Below are positions 26,501 to 31,960 of a DNA stretch of 64,000 bases, one piece after another. Numbering within the stretch: the first letter of the stretch is position 1; each line of letters opens with the position of its first letter. This DNA is from Siphonodentalium dalli (lineage: Eukaryota; Mollusca; Scaphopoda; Gadilida; Siphonodentaliidae), in assembly GCA_032622095.1 (NCBI GenBank), contig CP136069.1, forward strand, positions 204,150,690 through 204,214,689. The letters run 5' to 3'. Position numbers and translations under genes: made by a program. A model generated the notes under the pieces. It made no database searches and was not told the origin of the DNA. It saw nothing but the letters and a program-made list of their open reading frames with translations.

Positions 26501-29500
26501 CGAATTCAGCTTGGAGGGGATGGATAATTTTTGCCTCCACTCTCATATTATTTCCCCATTCATTTTGATTGATAAGTGTTGTATACTGGACACCACCATC
26601 TTCATAATAGTAGTCCCCCCAGTAATATTTAGGAATTGTTCTGTCGGTGGGCTCCCAAGTTGGATCTGAAAATGTTGCAATATATATTATACATTGAATT
26701 GTTTTATTACCTCATAATAATAATCATTACATGTACATTTAGCTGAGTTGATTCTTCATAATCAGGGTTTCTGCTATGGGGGCAGGGGGCCATCCCTAAG
26801 CTTTAGGGTCCCTTTACCTTCACCCAAATTTCCCATCTGACATATTACCCGATCCACAGATTAAAGGTACTCAATATGATCAGAGGGTCCTAAATTACTA
26901 TTTCTTTGGCTTCGGAGGTAAAAAAAATTTGATACGAGGCGAGGAACCCAGCCATCAAAGCTCAGAGTGGTCAGATATAAATTTTTGAAGTTTTTATTTC
27001 TCAAGATGTGTAATAATATGTGGCACAGAAACACGTAGCCAAACGGAGGGTCTCGGACAAAATTGCGGATGAAGATGGATAACTCTAAAAGCAAGTGGTA
27101 ATGAGGTCAAATTTTGTTGAACAAAATGTTGATATATAACAAGTTTTGGGAAATTTGATACCATACATGTAGTTGACAGCGGTTAGCATTATTTTGTTGC
27201 AATAAATCGATTCTGATAACTAAAGCGTATTTTGAAGAAATGTTGTTGTTGTATCTTGATGGTATGGGGACCGTCTGATCGAATTGAGTACCTTTAATGG
27301 CTATGCCTAAGCACTAATGCTACTAATAAACTAAGAGAGTGATAACGATATTAATTTTATTTGCCGACCGTTAACACCGATCACTATATAATACATGTAG
27401 TTAATTTTATTTGCCGACCGTTAATACCGATCACTATAGTGAACCTTTGTTGTGGGAAAAGAATGTATTTCAGTTCTACATACATCCACAATTACTGCCT
27501 TACTCTGAAAAAATAATCTATAATATAGTATTGCTAAACTGTTCTGATTTATGATTACGTTGGCGAGGTCCAGATAATAGATACAAATTTCATGGAATTG
27601 GCAATGGTATACAGTAACATGTTGTCATGAATGTAATTATGAAGTCAGACATTGCAATAAATTGAGAATTTAAAACGAATTCTTCTGAAGAACCATCTGG
27701 GCTATTTAGCTTATATTTTGGTATGGAGGGTCATTGGATGACTGTGATTCAGATTTGTTCAAATGGGGTCACTGGGTTAAATAAGGGGTTTAGCCAGGGA
27801 CATAATTCTTTGAAAACAAAACTAAAGTCCTTGAAATCCTTGCTAAATTTAATAAAAGATGTCAAAAGCACAACACACTGATAGTTCTCTGCACAGCTGT
27901 CTGGTCATTATAAAGTAATTAATATATATAGTGATATCAAAAGTCAAATGTTCTCCCAGCTGATCCAGCAGAAACATTGCCTAGCCTAAGAATGTATGTA
28001 TGTCATTGTGAACACTTAATTTCTATTAAGCTGAGTGTATAGTACTAACTTCTTATTTAATTTAATTGCTAGCGGAATGAAAAATGGTCAGTACAAGTCT
28101 CAATTTGATTTTGTCCCATGCAGCCACATCTTTGTTGTATACTGGTGAATATATACAATGTACATGCAGTGTCATTTGGACCAAGCAAGCACGGGGCGAA
28201 CTGGCCCAGGCCGATTGGACCGAGTGGGCCCTGGGACGAGCTGGCCCGTTTCCATATATTCTACTCTTGAACTGGCTGTTTTTCGATATTAAACTAGAAG
28301 CGCTAATTTGCGCATCAAATTAGGTCACCCTATTATCCGGTCACTTTCAACCAAATAAAAAAAATATTTGTGACAAAGTGTTGCAATTTATCGATGCAGC
28401 AATTTTGATTTTGTATGAAAACTTACATTTTAATATGACGGGAGGTGAACGTAAATATCCTGGGGACTATAAACACAAACGAACACAAACGAACATAAAC
28501 GAACACAGGTCCAAAAAGCAGAATAGAAGGGTGAAATTGGATTTGTGGGTGCGTGGATGTCCATTATACGGTATGTGCATGTGGTATTATTTCCAACTTT
28601 GATGACTTATTTTTTTAGTTATTAGCGTTATTTGAATACAAAGCTACTAAACAACGAACACAAACGAACATAACATTGGCCGTATAGCACTATATATAAG
28701 GTGTTAATCAAGGTGTTAATTAACTACCGCTTACTCAATGGTTTATACTCAGTCTCTTAGTTAATTACATAATACTGAATTGTTTTGACTTTCTTAAACT
28801 CCCCTCAGTCTTTATCTGGGCTTGGGACCAGAAGACTTCGTAGATGTCAGGCGGAATTAAAGTTATATATATTTTTTTTAAATAAGTAGCACTGGCTCAT
28901 ATGGCTGGCTCAATTTATTGCGTAAATGTATCTTTGGAATTCGCTAATGAGTTTAAGATTGTGAGAAGTACTGCTAATCAAGTTATTTTTCAACGTGACG
29001 CACTTTGATCGAACAAGAATGTCGCACAAACTCGGATTTTTTCTGTAACCTATAATCACTCATTTGTCGAGAATCTCATGCAATTGAGAGTTTAATTCTG
29101 CGCAATTGCGTTTGAAAATGCTTGTAATTTCAACATATTTTCTGCGATTGAACAATTGATTTTCGCCTTCCAAGTGTTTTGATTTAGTTTCATCCTCCTC
29201 GGTTAGAATTACCATGTGTTTGTACGATTGGCTGAAAGCTGAAATGGAATCTTACATCATGGTCAGGTAAATTGAAATACTTTGCAACACAAAAAATAAT
29301 TATCTAATCGAATATCTGAGAGATGGTTGGTCATTCGTTGGTCACATATTGTACATGGTATTTTAAGGGGTTCAGTAATAAAGAGCGTTTCTTATCTGAC
29401 TCAGCTTAGAAGATATGTAGGAAAATTGGTACAGATGGAACAGGTATATAATTATATATCACACTGCTCTTCCAGTAGAGGTTGCTAATTGTCAATCAGT

Positions 29501-31888
29501 AGAAATTTGGAATTTGGAATTGTCACTCACAAAATTAAGAAGTCTCGTTATACTGATGTCATGTTTGTCCAAATTTTGTGTCTGACTTTCTAACAAACTT
29601 CAGCCCAAAATGTTCTCGACGGGGAAGTCGCATGAGATTGCCCTGAGTCACTATTTCATTTAAATTGTCTGTCAAATCAGTTAATTATTTTGCCTGCCAA
29701 TTGTTTTCTAATATATTATTTTTGTTAAGGCTTTCACAATTGTTATTCGTCCAATGTTTCTGAATTTGTTAAATTCGAGTATTGACAACTTGTATGTTTC
29801 CAGTGCAGATAAAGAGGTCCAAGCAAGATACAAGATTGTATTGCAATAACACCTCAATGGGCAGTTGCAAACAAATAACATATAATATAACATACATGTA
29901 CAATAATAGCATCGTAAACAAAATTATAATAGCATGAATTAAGCATGAATTAAGCATGCAGAATAGGCACTTCATTTGAGTTAGATTGCCTTAAACTATT
30001 GGGATTTTTAAGCTAATTATAAACTGAACTGAACATTTTTTTAATCCGCCTGACTTCTATGAAGTCTGCTGGTCCCAAGCCCAGATAAAGAATGAGGGGA
30101 GTTAAACAAAGTCTTATAGTGAATGAAATGAAGTCAAGACAACTCAGAGATGTGTAATTAACAAGGAGACATGTAGCTAGAGTAAGCCGAAGAGCTAGTG
30201 GTAGTTAATTAACACCTTGATTAGCGCCTTATAGTGCTATACAGCCAATGTTATGTTCGTTTGTGTTCGTTGTTTAGTAGCTTAATTTTGTATTCAAATA
30301 ACGCTAATAACTAAAAAAAATAAGTCATCAAAGTTGGAAATAATACAACATACACATAGAATGGACATCCACGTAGGCACCTGGCCAATGTTATGTTCGT
30401 TTGTGTTCGTTGTTTAGTAGCTTTGTATTCAAATAACGCTAATAACTAAAAAAAATAAGTCATCAAAGTTGGAAATAATACAACATACACATAGAATGGA
30501 CATCCACGTAGGCACCTACAAATCCAACTTCACCCTTCTATTCCGCTTTTTTCGACTTGTGTTCGTTTGTAGGGTTGAAACGATTAATCGACTAGTCGTA
30601 GACGACGCTGAAATGTCAGAACGTCGACTCTGAATTTTGCCGTCGACTAGTCGGAACATAGTGTATTAGTTCCATGTATAACGTTTTCAAGATCGATTCC
30701 GACATAAACGGTGTTAACTGCGCGTAAGTTGCGGTAAGTATAACGTTTGGTGGCACCCGGAATTGACAGTGTTACTAGTATAGACACACACAGTGACCCG
30801 ACTATTAATCGAAAGAATGAAATTGACAACACAATGTCTCACTCGTCGTTTGAGGTCAAAGACATCATTGCGACATGATGGCAATGATTGACGCGGCTTT
30901 ATCGTTTGTCGGAGACCGGTTTGATCTAGACACTGTGATCAATTGAAGGTTGCTTAAGGTGACGTCATTGTTGCTACCGTATATAAATGATACTGACATT
31001 AAGAACTGGCTATCGTATTCTGCAACATTGCCTATTCTATAGGGCGTATTTAGTCGGAACATTAACATTTTATAGTGACACCGCTCGGCACCGGTTTATT
31101 GGTGATCACGTGACTAAACGAAATCTCGAACGCAGATATTAAATTTAAAACCTGTATAAATGATCGAGTTTCTAATCATTATCCACCACATTTCTAATTA
31201 TAAAATTACATTCAGTGTGTTGAATAAATATCAAGATGTTTACAGTATTATTTCCCAAATAAATTGTTGTCTATGCAGGGAAATGAGCTACGCAATAGAC
31301 GTCATTGCATCAGTCATCAGTGTACGCCATGTACGATGAATTTTCCGTACCATGTTATGTTTGAAAGTTTTGATATCGGGTACCGACTAGTCGACGCAAC
31401 GCGACTTTTGGGTCACGACTAGTCGACTCTGAAATTCACTAATCGTTTCAACACTATTCGTTTGTGTTCGCTGTTTAGTAGGACCATAGGTTAGATGAAT
31501 ACCGGTATTGTAGATGTATTCTCACATTTGCCAGACCTGTAGATGTTGATCGATATCGTCTTCAATCATAGGCCAATACATTGCATAAATAACTGCCAGT
31601 AAGATCGAATGCCATCCATATTAAAAATAAAGTGAAATTGCGTCCACCAAAAGTATTGTCAATTAGAATTCCTGAAACATTATTCATGTCGCGAAAATGA
31701 GGAAGTCAAACGCCTCGGAAATCTACCAATTACAGGTAAGTTATCCACACAGGTGTTCATTGATTGGTTTTGTGAGAGTAGTAATATCGTATCTTACCTG
31801 GACCCTGCGCTCTTGTTACAGAAATTAAGGAAATAACTATCAAAGTACTAGCGCAATCGGCAAAAAAATGCCATTTCGCTCGCGCCAT
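5249..31888 (-). CDS. Two-module secreted cysteine-rich protein gene, 13 exons recognised, 3' end incomplete
   Basis: Thirteen minus-strand exons join in one open frame of 610 codons plus one base: 31798-31888, 26464-26665, 24643-24713, 23441-23539, 20651-20860, 18819-18937, 18252-18372, 17383-17608, 10333-10397, 8620-8754, 7452-7697, 5988-6094 and 5249-5387. Every junction is GT-AG and every phase agrees. The product has an N-terminal signal peptide, about 24 cysteines, three N-glycosylation sequons (NAS, NIT, NET) and no internal transmembrane segment, so it should be extracellular. Exons 2-7 and 8-13 are two copies of a six-exon module (start domain, short Cys-x-x-Cys exon, linker, 'CP..G.Y.F' domain, 'C.G.W' exon, 'VYKR'-type exon). 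From memory this matches the invertebrate DUF7044/7045/7043/7042 series; function is unknown. Exon 13 ends in a strong donor, so at least one more exon probably lies left of the window. Exact splice sites are predictions without transcript support. Confidence 0.8.
5630..5664 (-). repeat. Copy of the exon 12 donor boundary in intron 12
   Basis: On the plus strand 'atcatcactcacc' plus 'aagcgcctgtaggcaga' closely matches the exon 12 donor region at 5978-6006 ('atcatcactcacc', 'cagcacctgtaggtaga'). On the minus strand it keeps a GTGAGTGATG donor. It is probably a non-functional duplicate, though a cryptic mini-exon cannot be excluded. Confidence 0.55.
5988..6094 (-). CDS. Exon 12: 'C.GYW' exon of module 2
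   Basis: The exon starts in phase 1 (CATTTGTAG) and ends in phase 0 (TGG|GTGAGTGATG). It encodes EPDRILTCVGYWMEDFKSYL, ITYDEEDA and STYRCW, the most family-typical stretch of the protein. It matches exon 6. Both its acceptor side (63 bp upstream in transcript direction, at 6130-6190) and its donor side (near 5632-5662) have extra copies in the neighbouring introns. Confidence 0.85.
6067..6192 (-). repeat. 63-bp tandem duplication across the exon 12 acceptor
   Basis: The unit with 'aagtcagaattctatccggc' and 'tcatctacaaatggtttt' is repeated 63 bp away as 'aagtcagaattctatctgtc' and 'tcatctacaaatggtttc'. The copy carries a second TTTGTAG acceptor and the first part of the exon, so two nearly identical 3' splice sites stand in series. 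Confidence 0.75.
6230..6978. other. GC-rich block of unknown origin inside intron 11
   Basis: Composition differs sharply from the AT-rich surroundings, and several overlapping short plus-strand frames (up to 118 codons) result from this. I recognised no protein domain. It may be a remnant of a retroelement or of another inserted sequence. Confidence 0.4.
6979..7038. repeat. Perfect 30-bp tandem duplication
   Basis: The phrase 'gagtgttccctgtagtgcat' plus 'acacaatcaa' occurs twice back to back. Confidence 0.8.
7333..7425. repeat. Solo copy of a 'cagaatgaggtcccc' inverted repeat
   Basis: The left arm 'gcagaatgaggtccccggag' and right arm 'aaattcaccctctgaggac' are inverted relatives, as in the copies near 24.1-24.5 kb and 59.96 kb. 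It is probably a small MITE family. Confidence 0.55.
7452..7697 (-). CDS. Exon 11: CP/YxFE domain of module 2
   Basis: The exon starts in phase 1 (TCCTTCCAG) and ends in phase 1 at TACG|GTGACTAT. It encodes PPSPVPCPIGGRYTFEQHAK, VQVQCANWITEFKSCSQ and IDAEYCETVDYRGRPIGEY. The CP-x-G-G-x-Y-x-F start and four cysteines correspond to exon 5. Reading on reaches TAA five codons later, but splicing to exon 12 in phase 1 gives the family-like junction EYDEPDRILTCVGYW, so the stop is rejected. Confidence 0.8.
7805..7880. repeat. Diverged relative of the 69-bp hairpin
   Basis: 'tgtatgcgagtctcccatag' and 'gagcttcgcatatttaaaag' followed by 'aatgcactggc' match the hairpin core with many changes. It has no TTAA ends and looks like an old copy. 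Confidence 0.5.
8468..8612. repeat. Tandem duplication of about 65 bp plus partial third copy
   Basis: 'ctaggttggtttacaccccc' with 'atcatagtacattaaacagg' and 'acagctggtag' occurs twice. A third 'gtaggttggttt' follows immediately before the exon 10 donor. Confidence 0.7.
8620..8754 (-). CDS. Exon 10: linker exon of module 2
   Basis: The exon starts and ends in phase 1 (TTTTGCAG ... ATCA|GTGAGTTA). It encodes KPSRLTLDELANPNFREQKY, KYTCDWTTLTF and WKYEVLI. It stands where exon 4 stands in module 1. A TTAA-type MITE begins only about 21 bp upstream of its acceptor, leaving very little original intron sequence there. Confidence 0.8.
8777..9026. mobile_element. TTAA-flanked MITE, type B, copy 2
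   Basis: This intact 250-bp element starts TTAACCCTTTGAGTGCCAGG and ends in the complement of that sequence. It carries one hairpin (about 8826-8896), a T-rich run and 'ggccgatgagatcggcc' near the right end. It starts about 21 bp upstream of the exon 10 acceptor. Confidence 0.85.
9149..9334. mobile_element. Truncated type A MITE
   Basis: The left half of a type A element: TTAACCCTTTACCCAACA, one hairpin and the AT-rich spacer, then a break at 'ttttttttaggccaa'. The right half is missing. Confidence 0.75.
9398..9641. mobile_element. TTAA-flanked MITE, type B, copy 3
   Basis: An intact copy of the same family as 8777-9026, with one hairpin at about 9445-9518 and a run of T. It is inserted in the same orientation, about 370 bp beyond copy 2. 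Confidence 0.85.
9642..10280. other. Intron sequence without a recognised feature
   Basis: AT-rich intron 9 sequence; no exon or repeat was recognised. Confidence 0.4.
10284..10378 (-). repeat. 47-bp tandem duplication of the exon 9 donor boundary
   Basis: 'acctattctgtatctcacaa' with 'tgctgtgatgtcgtggtgct' and 'atg' appears at 10331 and again at 10284. On the minus strand the true copy has ATAG|GTAAGT and the downstream copy ATAG|GTCAGT, so the intron begins with a duplicate of the exon's end. Confidence 0.8.
10333..10397 (-). CDS. Exon 9: short Cys-x5-Cys exon of module 2
   Basis: The 65-nt exon, easily missed, starts in phase 2 (CTCATTTCAG) and ends in phase 1 (ATAG|GTAAGTC). It encodes CEVDFVCFDIAPRHHSIVRY followed by RI. 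It restores the frame between exons 8 and 10, which cannot be joined directly, and mirrors exon 3. Its 3' end and donor are duplicated 47 bp into the downstream intron. Confidence 0.75.
10465..10846. mobile_element. TTAA-flanked MITE, type A, copy 3
   Basis: An intact element in the same orientation as copy 2, with two opposed hairpins (about 10495-10563 and 10635-10704). It lies about 70 bp upstream of exon 9. Confidence 0.8.
10864..11529. repeat. 61-bp tandem array, about 11 copies
   Basis: The monomer reads 'gtgtatagattcggtataaa' followed by 'ataatagttatgagtcgggg' and 'aaaccatcgagcctgaactc'. Copies are nearly identical. Two identical blocks of several monomers (with one 'tatataataat' variant each) show later duplication of multi-monomer units. 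It lies in intron 8. Confidence 0.9.
11568..13366. repeat. 42-bp tandem array with 40- and 39-bp variants, about 43 copies
   Basis: The monomer reads 'actgaactattggttatatc' followed by 'cttcatgatattagcatgtc'. Loss of 'ac' gives 40-bp copies and loss of 'ata' gives 39-bp copies. The 40-bp form with 'ctaatgg' dominates 12660-13280. The 42-bp form keeps one frame open, so an apparent 95-codon frame here is an effect of the repeat. Confidence 0.9.
13367..14290. other. Intron 8 sequence without a recognised feature
   Basis: No family-like exon was found here; the phase logic is already satisfied by exon 9. Confidence 0.4.
14291..15000. repeat. CTGT microsatellite followed by about three 123-bp repeats
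   Basis: A (CTGT)n run at about 14460-14520 is followed by repeats containing 'acagatcgagttcgaatatg' and 'ggagttatggccctttttcg', spaced about 123 bp apart. Related single units occur near 15.5 kb and 19.8-20.2 kb. This is an interspersed repeat family of unknown class. Confidence 0.7.
15100..15600. repeat. Further diverged copies of the same repeat family
   Basis: 'gtatagtttttggtatcgatcggttgatcg' occurs in part twice (about 15108 and 15265, shown here as overlapping words 'ttttggtatcgatcgg' and 'ttgatcggtttagaaa'), and 'aacagagttatggccc' near 15580. Confidence 0.6.
15601..17020. other. Intron 8 sequence without a recognised gene
   Basis: One 124-codon plus-strand frame at 15987-16361 has no recognisable domain and ordinary AT-rich composition, so I do not call it. 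Confidence 0.4.
17021..17347. mobile_element. TTAA-flanked MITE related to type B, inverted orientation, diverged
   Basis: It ends in 'catgaaagggttaa' and starts 'ttaaacatctgcc' with 'gatcgtgatcggcc'. One imperfect hairpin lies at 17230-17300. The spacer contains several 'ttcttacattctttaacaat' repeats. Confidence 0.65.
17383..17608 (-). CDS. Exon 8: first domain of module 2
   Basis: The 226-nt exon starts in phase 1 (TCATTTCAG) and ends in phase 2 (AAATG|GTAAGTATG). It encodes PTCSLPRNITGTWYTQGVQY, an NET sequon, EEIYYSCQQSLGSRYLMTK and VVLGK. The split last codon becomes Cys with exon 9. Reading straight on gives Trp-stop, which would be a false gene end. Confidence 0.85.
18252..18372 (-). 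CDS. Exon 7: last exon of module 1
   Basis: The exon starts in phase 0 after a T-rich tract and ACAG, and ends in phase 1 (AGAA|GTAAGTTC). It encodes LTRKNQKSADNTIRWVMSRF, SDCRALSTM and GPVRLKLRR. It occupies the place of exon 13 (VYKRNTWTAVTMSRS...RCNK) in module 2, with the same phases and a single cysteine after a 'MSR' stretch. Confidence 0.8.
18603..18800. repeat. G-rich tract (plus strand) next to the exon 6 donor
   Basis: Nearly 200 bases of GGGG/GGGGG runs separated by TT, TA or TTGGAGGT-like spacers, for example 'ggttggggtagggggttg'. Many G-quadruplex arrangements are possible on the template strand, and C-rich sequence would appear in the transcript. It begins about 20 bp downstream of the exon 6 splice donor. 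Confidence 0.8.
18819..18937 (-). CDS. Exon 6: 'C.GSW' exon of module 1
   Basis: The exon starts in phase 1 (TTTACAG) and ends in phase 0 (CTG|GTCAGTACAT). It encodes RYQCYGSWFAMVDQDDGYTF and ends in FKCL. It matches exon 12 of module 2 (LTCVGYWMEDF ... YRCW). The donor GTCAGT is weaker than the others, and a G-rich tract begins just downstream of it. A GTACAT donor three bases later would break the phase. Confidence 0.75.
19622..20375. repeat. Interspersed repeat with inverted ends and two internal copies of about 165 bp
   Basis: The left end contains 'ggcatttgcccccgaccg' and the right end 'gacttcaagtcgggggcata', roughly complementary. Inside, 'ccataactctggtgaaaatg' to 'aatgcaaaatgtttgtacgg' occurs twice. 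A run of 'gtccgtacggacggacggac' precedes the right end. It is probably a non-autonomous transposon of unknown class. Confidence 0.6.
20651..20860 (-). CDS. Exon 5: CP/YxFTY domain of module 1
   Basis: The 210-nt exon starts and ends in phase 1 (CTATTTCAG ... GACA|GTAAGTATC). It encodes VNCISTFEGMYQFTYEINW, a GGGGICD turn, MACQEPG and NFAKCPDVF. Four cysteines and the 'G.YQFTY...GGGG.C' pattern correspond to exon 11 (CPIGGRYTFEQ). Part of its acceptor-side sequence is repeated in the upstream intron near 20979-21020. Confidence 0.85.
20861..21022 (-). repeat. Duplicated acceptor-side sequence of exon 5
   Basis: 'cctgaaata' plus following intron sequence recurs at 20934. Then 'agtaaactggtacactgcct' with 'caaatgtagagata' at 20989-21015 matches exon 5 bases near 20802-20835. 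The copies combine intron and exon sequence, so they derive from the boundary. Confidence 0.65.
21017..21232. mobile_element. TA-flanked palindromic MITE (CAGTAATGC family), copy 1
   Basis: The element reads TA-CAGTAATGCTCTAAATAA ... GCATTACTG-TA, with arms of about 95 bp around a short centre ('gaaaactctcgggggagctt'). TA flanks suggest Tc1/mariner-type mobilisation. No coding capacity. Confidence 0.8.
21285..21416. repeat. 16-bp tandem repeat, about 8 copies
   Basis: The monomer is 'aaccatgtttggtatt', nearly perfect. Confidence 0.9.
21556..22343 (-). repeat. 41-bp tandem array derived from the exon 4 donor boundary
   Basis: The monomer is 'gatacatggtatagacagat' followed by 'gtaactgaactaaatagata' and t. 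The sequence across the exon 4/intron 4 border (23425-23465) is the same with the donor intact; array copies mostly read ATAAGT or ATATCT where the exon has GTAAGT. About 15 good copies lie at 21715-22343, and more diverged ones to the left. Two further copies sit beside exon 4 at 23341-23430. Confidence 0.85.
22476..23270. mobile_element. hAT-like non-autonomous element with 8-bp target duplication
   Basis: The ends are CAGGGGCGTAGGAA and TTCCTACGCCCCTG. The 8-bp sequence ACAGTACT flanks both sides directly (22468-22475 and 23271-23278). The 795-bp interior has no transposase-like frame. Confidence 0.85.
23441..23539 (-). CDS. Exon 4: linker exon of module 1
   Basis: The 99-nt exon starts and ends in phase 1, with acceptor AATTCCAG and donor ATC|GTAAGTATTT. 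It encodes SSCITVVNPESQFIHACKI and then REGLPSVTSVYTMY. The last exon bases and the first intron bases are one copy of the 41-bp tandem repeat that fills the downstream intron, which makes the exon's 3' edge unusual. Confidence 0.75.
23635..24045. mobile_element. Copy of the 'ttaaaggtactcaa' MITE, left end damaged
   Basis: It shares 'ttactatttctttggcttc', 'accaaagctcagagtg' and the right end 'ttgagtacctttaa' with the intact element at 26861-27297. Confidence 0.6.
24093..24475. repeat. Two copies of the 'cagaatgagg' inverted-repeat family
   Basis: Arms such as 'gcagaatgaggcccccagag' and 'caaattcaccctctgggaac' face each other, and a second similar pair spans 24370-24470 ('gcatcactaaattcaccctc'). 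The centre contains 'ggaatagaaactgaacagaa', also seen near 7255-7275. Confidence 0.55.
24643..24713 (-). CDS. Exon 3: short Cys-x-x-Cys exon of module 1
   Basis: The 71-nt exon starts in phase 2 (TTTCCAG) and ends in phase 1 (A|GTAAGTTG). It encodes RSCHVCIHVLYRTPNIIQVQ. The pattern of two close cysteines followed by R-x-P-N-I-I is typical of this domain family and matches the 65-nt exon 9 of module 2 in position and phases. Confidence 0.8.
25001..25154. mobile_element. TA-flanked palindromic MITE (CAGTAATGC family), copy 2
   Basis: Same ends as 21017-21232 but a shorter centre: TA-CAGTAATGCTCTAATTAA ... GCATTACTG-TA. Confidence 0.8.
25555..26125 (+). mobile_element. 5'-truncated non-LTR retrotransposon (LINE) 3' end
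   Basis: The fragment comprises the coding remnant described at 25679-25969, a 3' untranslated stretch and a terminal (TCTTA)n tail after 'aataaa'. A 3' simple-repeat tail and missing 5' part are usual for LINE insertions. Confidence 0.65.
25679..25969 (+). pseudogene. C-terminal remnant of a LINE open reading frame
   Basis: The 96-codon frame ends at a TGA and encodes CSPCLQLEDEEHFFLFC, a C-x2-C-x8-H-x4-C zinc-knuckle-like motif placed after a basic stretch (RQKRPKPTLSQR). This is the usual C-terminal end of many invertebrate LINE polyproteins, downstream of the reverse transcriptase. The reverse transcriptase itself is absent, so the copy is dead. It lies in an intron, antisense to the host gene. 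Confidence 0.65.
26160..26345. repeat. 58-bp tandem repeat, three copies
   Basis: 'gataaaccaatgaaatcaag' followed by 'catgcatcgccactctccaa' and 'tgaaatggagggaatc' occurs three times with few changes. Confidence 0.85.
26464..26665 (-). CDS. Exon 2: first domain of module 1
   Basis: The exon starts in phase 1 after TTTTCAG and ends in phase 2 at AAAAC|GTAAGTATAC. It encodes DPTWEPTDRTIP through a Trp/Tyr-rich stretch (YYWGDYYYEDGG), an NAS sequon and FMMTKT. It aligns with exon 8 of module 2 (PTCSLPRNITGTW ... YLMTK), sharing the PT start and the MTK end. Unlike exon 8 it has no cysteine. Confidence 0.8.
26861..27297. mobile_element. TTAA-flanked MITE with AGGTACTCAA ends
   Basis: The ends read TTAAAGGTACTCAAT and ATTGAGTACCTTTAA. 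TTAA on both sides again suggests a piggyBac-type target. Related pieces lie at 23635-24045 and 60691-60870. Confidence 0.75.
27350..27440. repeat. Two-copy tandem duplication of about 51 bp
   Basis: 'ttaattttatttgccgaccg' with 'ttaacaccgatcactata' is followed by a second copy with 'ttaataccgatcactata'. Confidence 0.8.
27441..28440. other. Intron 1 sequence without a recognised feature
   Basis: A short plus-strand frame at 28084-28323 has no recognisable domain. Confidence 0.35.
28465..31490. mobile_element. Large foldback element with arms of about 400 bp, interrupted by a hAT-like insertion
   Basis: The left arm (about 28465-28860) is the reverse complement of the right arm (about 30040-30569, resuming at 31457). 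Matching words include 'gggcttgggaccag', 'cgaacacaaacgaacataac' and 'ggatgtccatt'. The inner ends are 'gtcaggcggaattaa' and 'ttaatccgcctgac'. The 1.2-kb interior has no recognisable gene. The right arm contains a 143-bp tandem duplication (30238-30380 and 30381-30523). Confidence 0.75.
30570..31456. mobile_element. hAT-like element (TAGGGTTGAAACG ends) with 8-bp target duplication
   Basis: The left end reads TAGGGTTGAAACGATTAATC, the right end CACTAATCGTTTCAACACTA, and both have 'cgactagtcg' just inside. The flanking 8 bp TTCGTTTG is present at 30562-30569 and 31457-31464. The element is 887 bp with no transposase frame and sits inside the right arm of the foldback. Confidence 0.85.
31798..31888 (-). 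CDS. Exon 1: start codon and signal peptide
   Basis: The 91-nt exon encodes 30 codons plus one base. The ATG sits in a strong context (CAAGATGG). The peptide starts MARAKWHFF, has a hydrophobic run (STLIVISLISV) and a plausible signal peptidase site after VTRA, before QGP. The donor CAG|GTAAGAT leaves phase 1, which fits exon 2. No nearer upstream in-frame ATG was needed. An intron of about 5.1 kb, filled by the foldback and hAT elements, separates it from exon 2. Confidence 0.8.
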
Positions 31889-31960
31889 CTTGAATTTTTA
31901 CCTTAATTGGATGAAACATTAAGGTCAAGGACAATCCAGGTGTGTCATCAAAAGTCAAAC
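31880..31960 (-). promoter_or_regulatory. Start-codon region with YY1-like motif
   Basis: The initiator codon lies in TTCAAGATGGCGCG, which resembles the YY1/Pho consensus (AAGATGGCG core) often found at metazoan promoters and start codons. No clear TATA box is visible in the 70 bases upstream. The transcription start is not known, and the regulatory role is inference from the motif alone. Confidence 0.3.
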
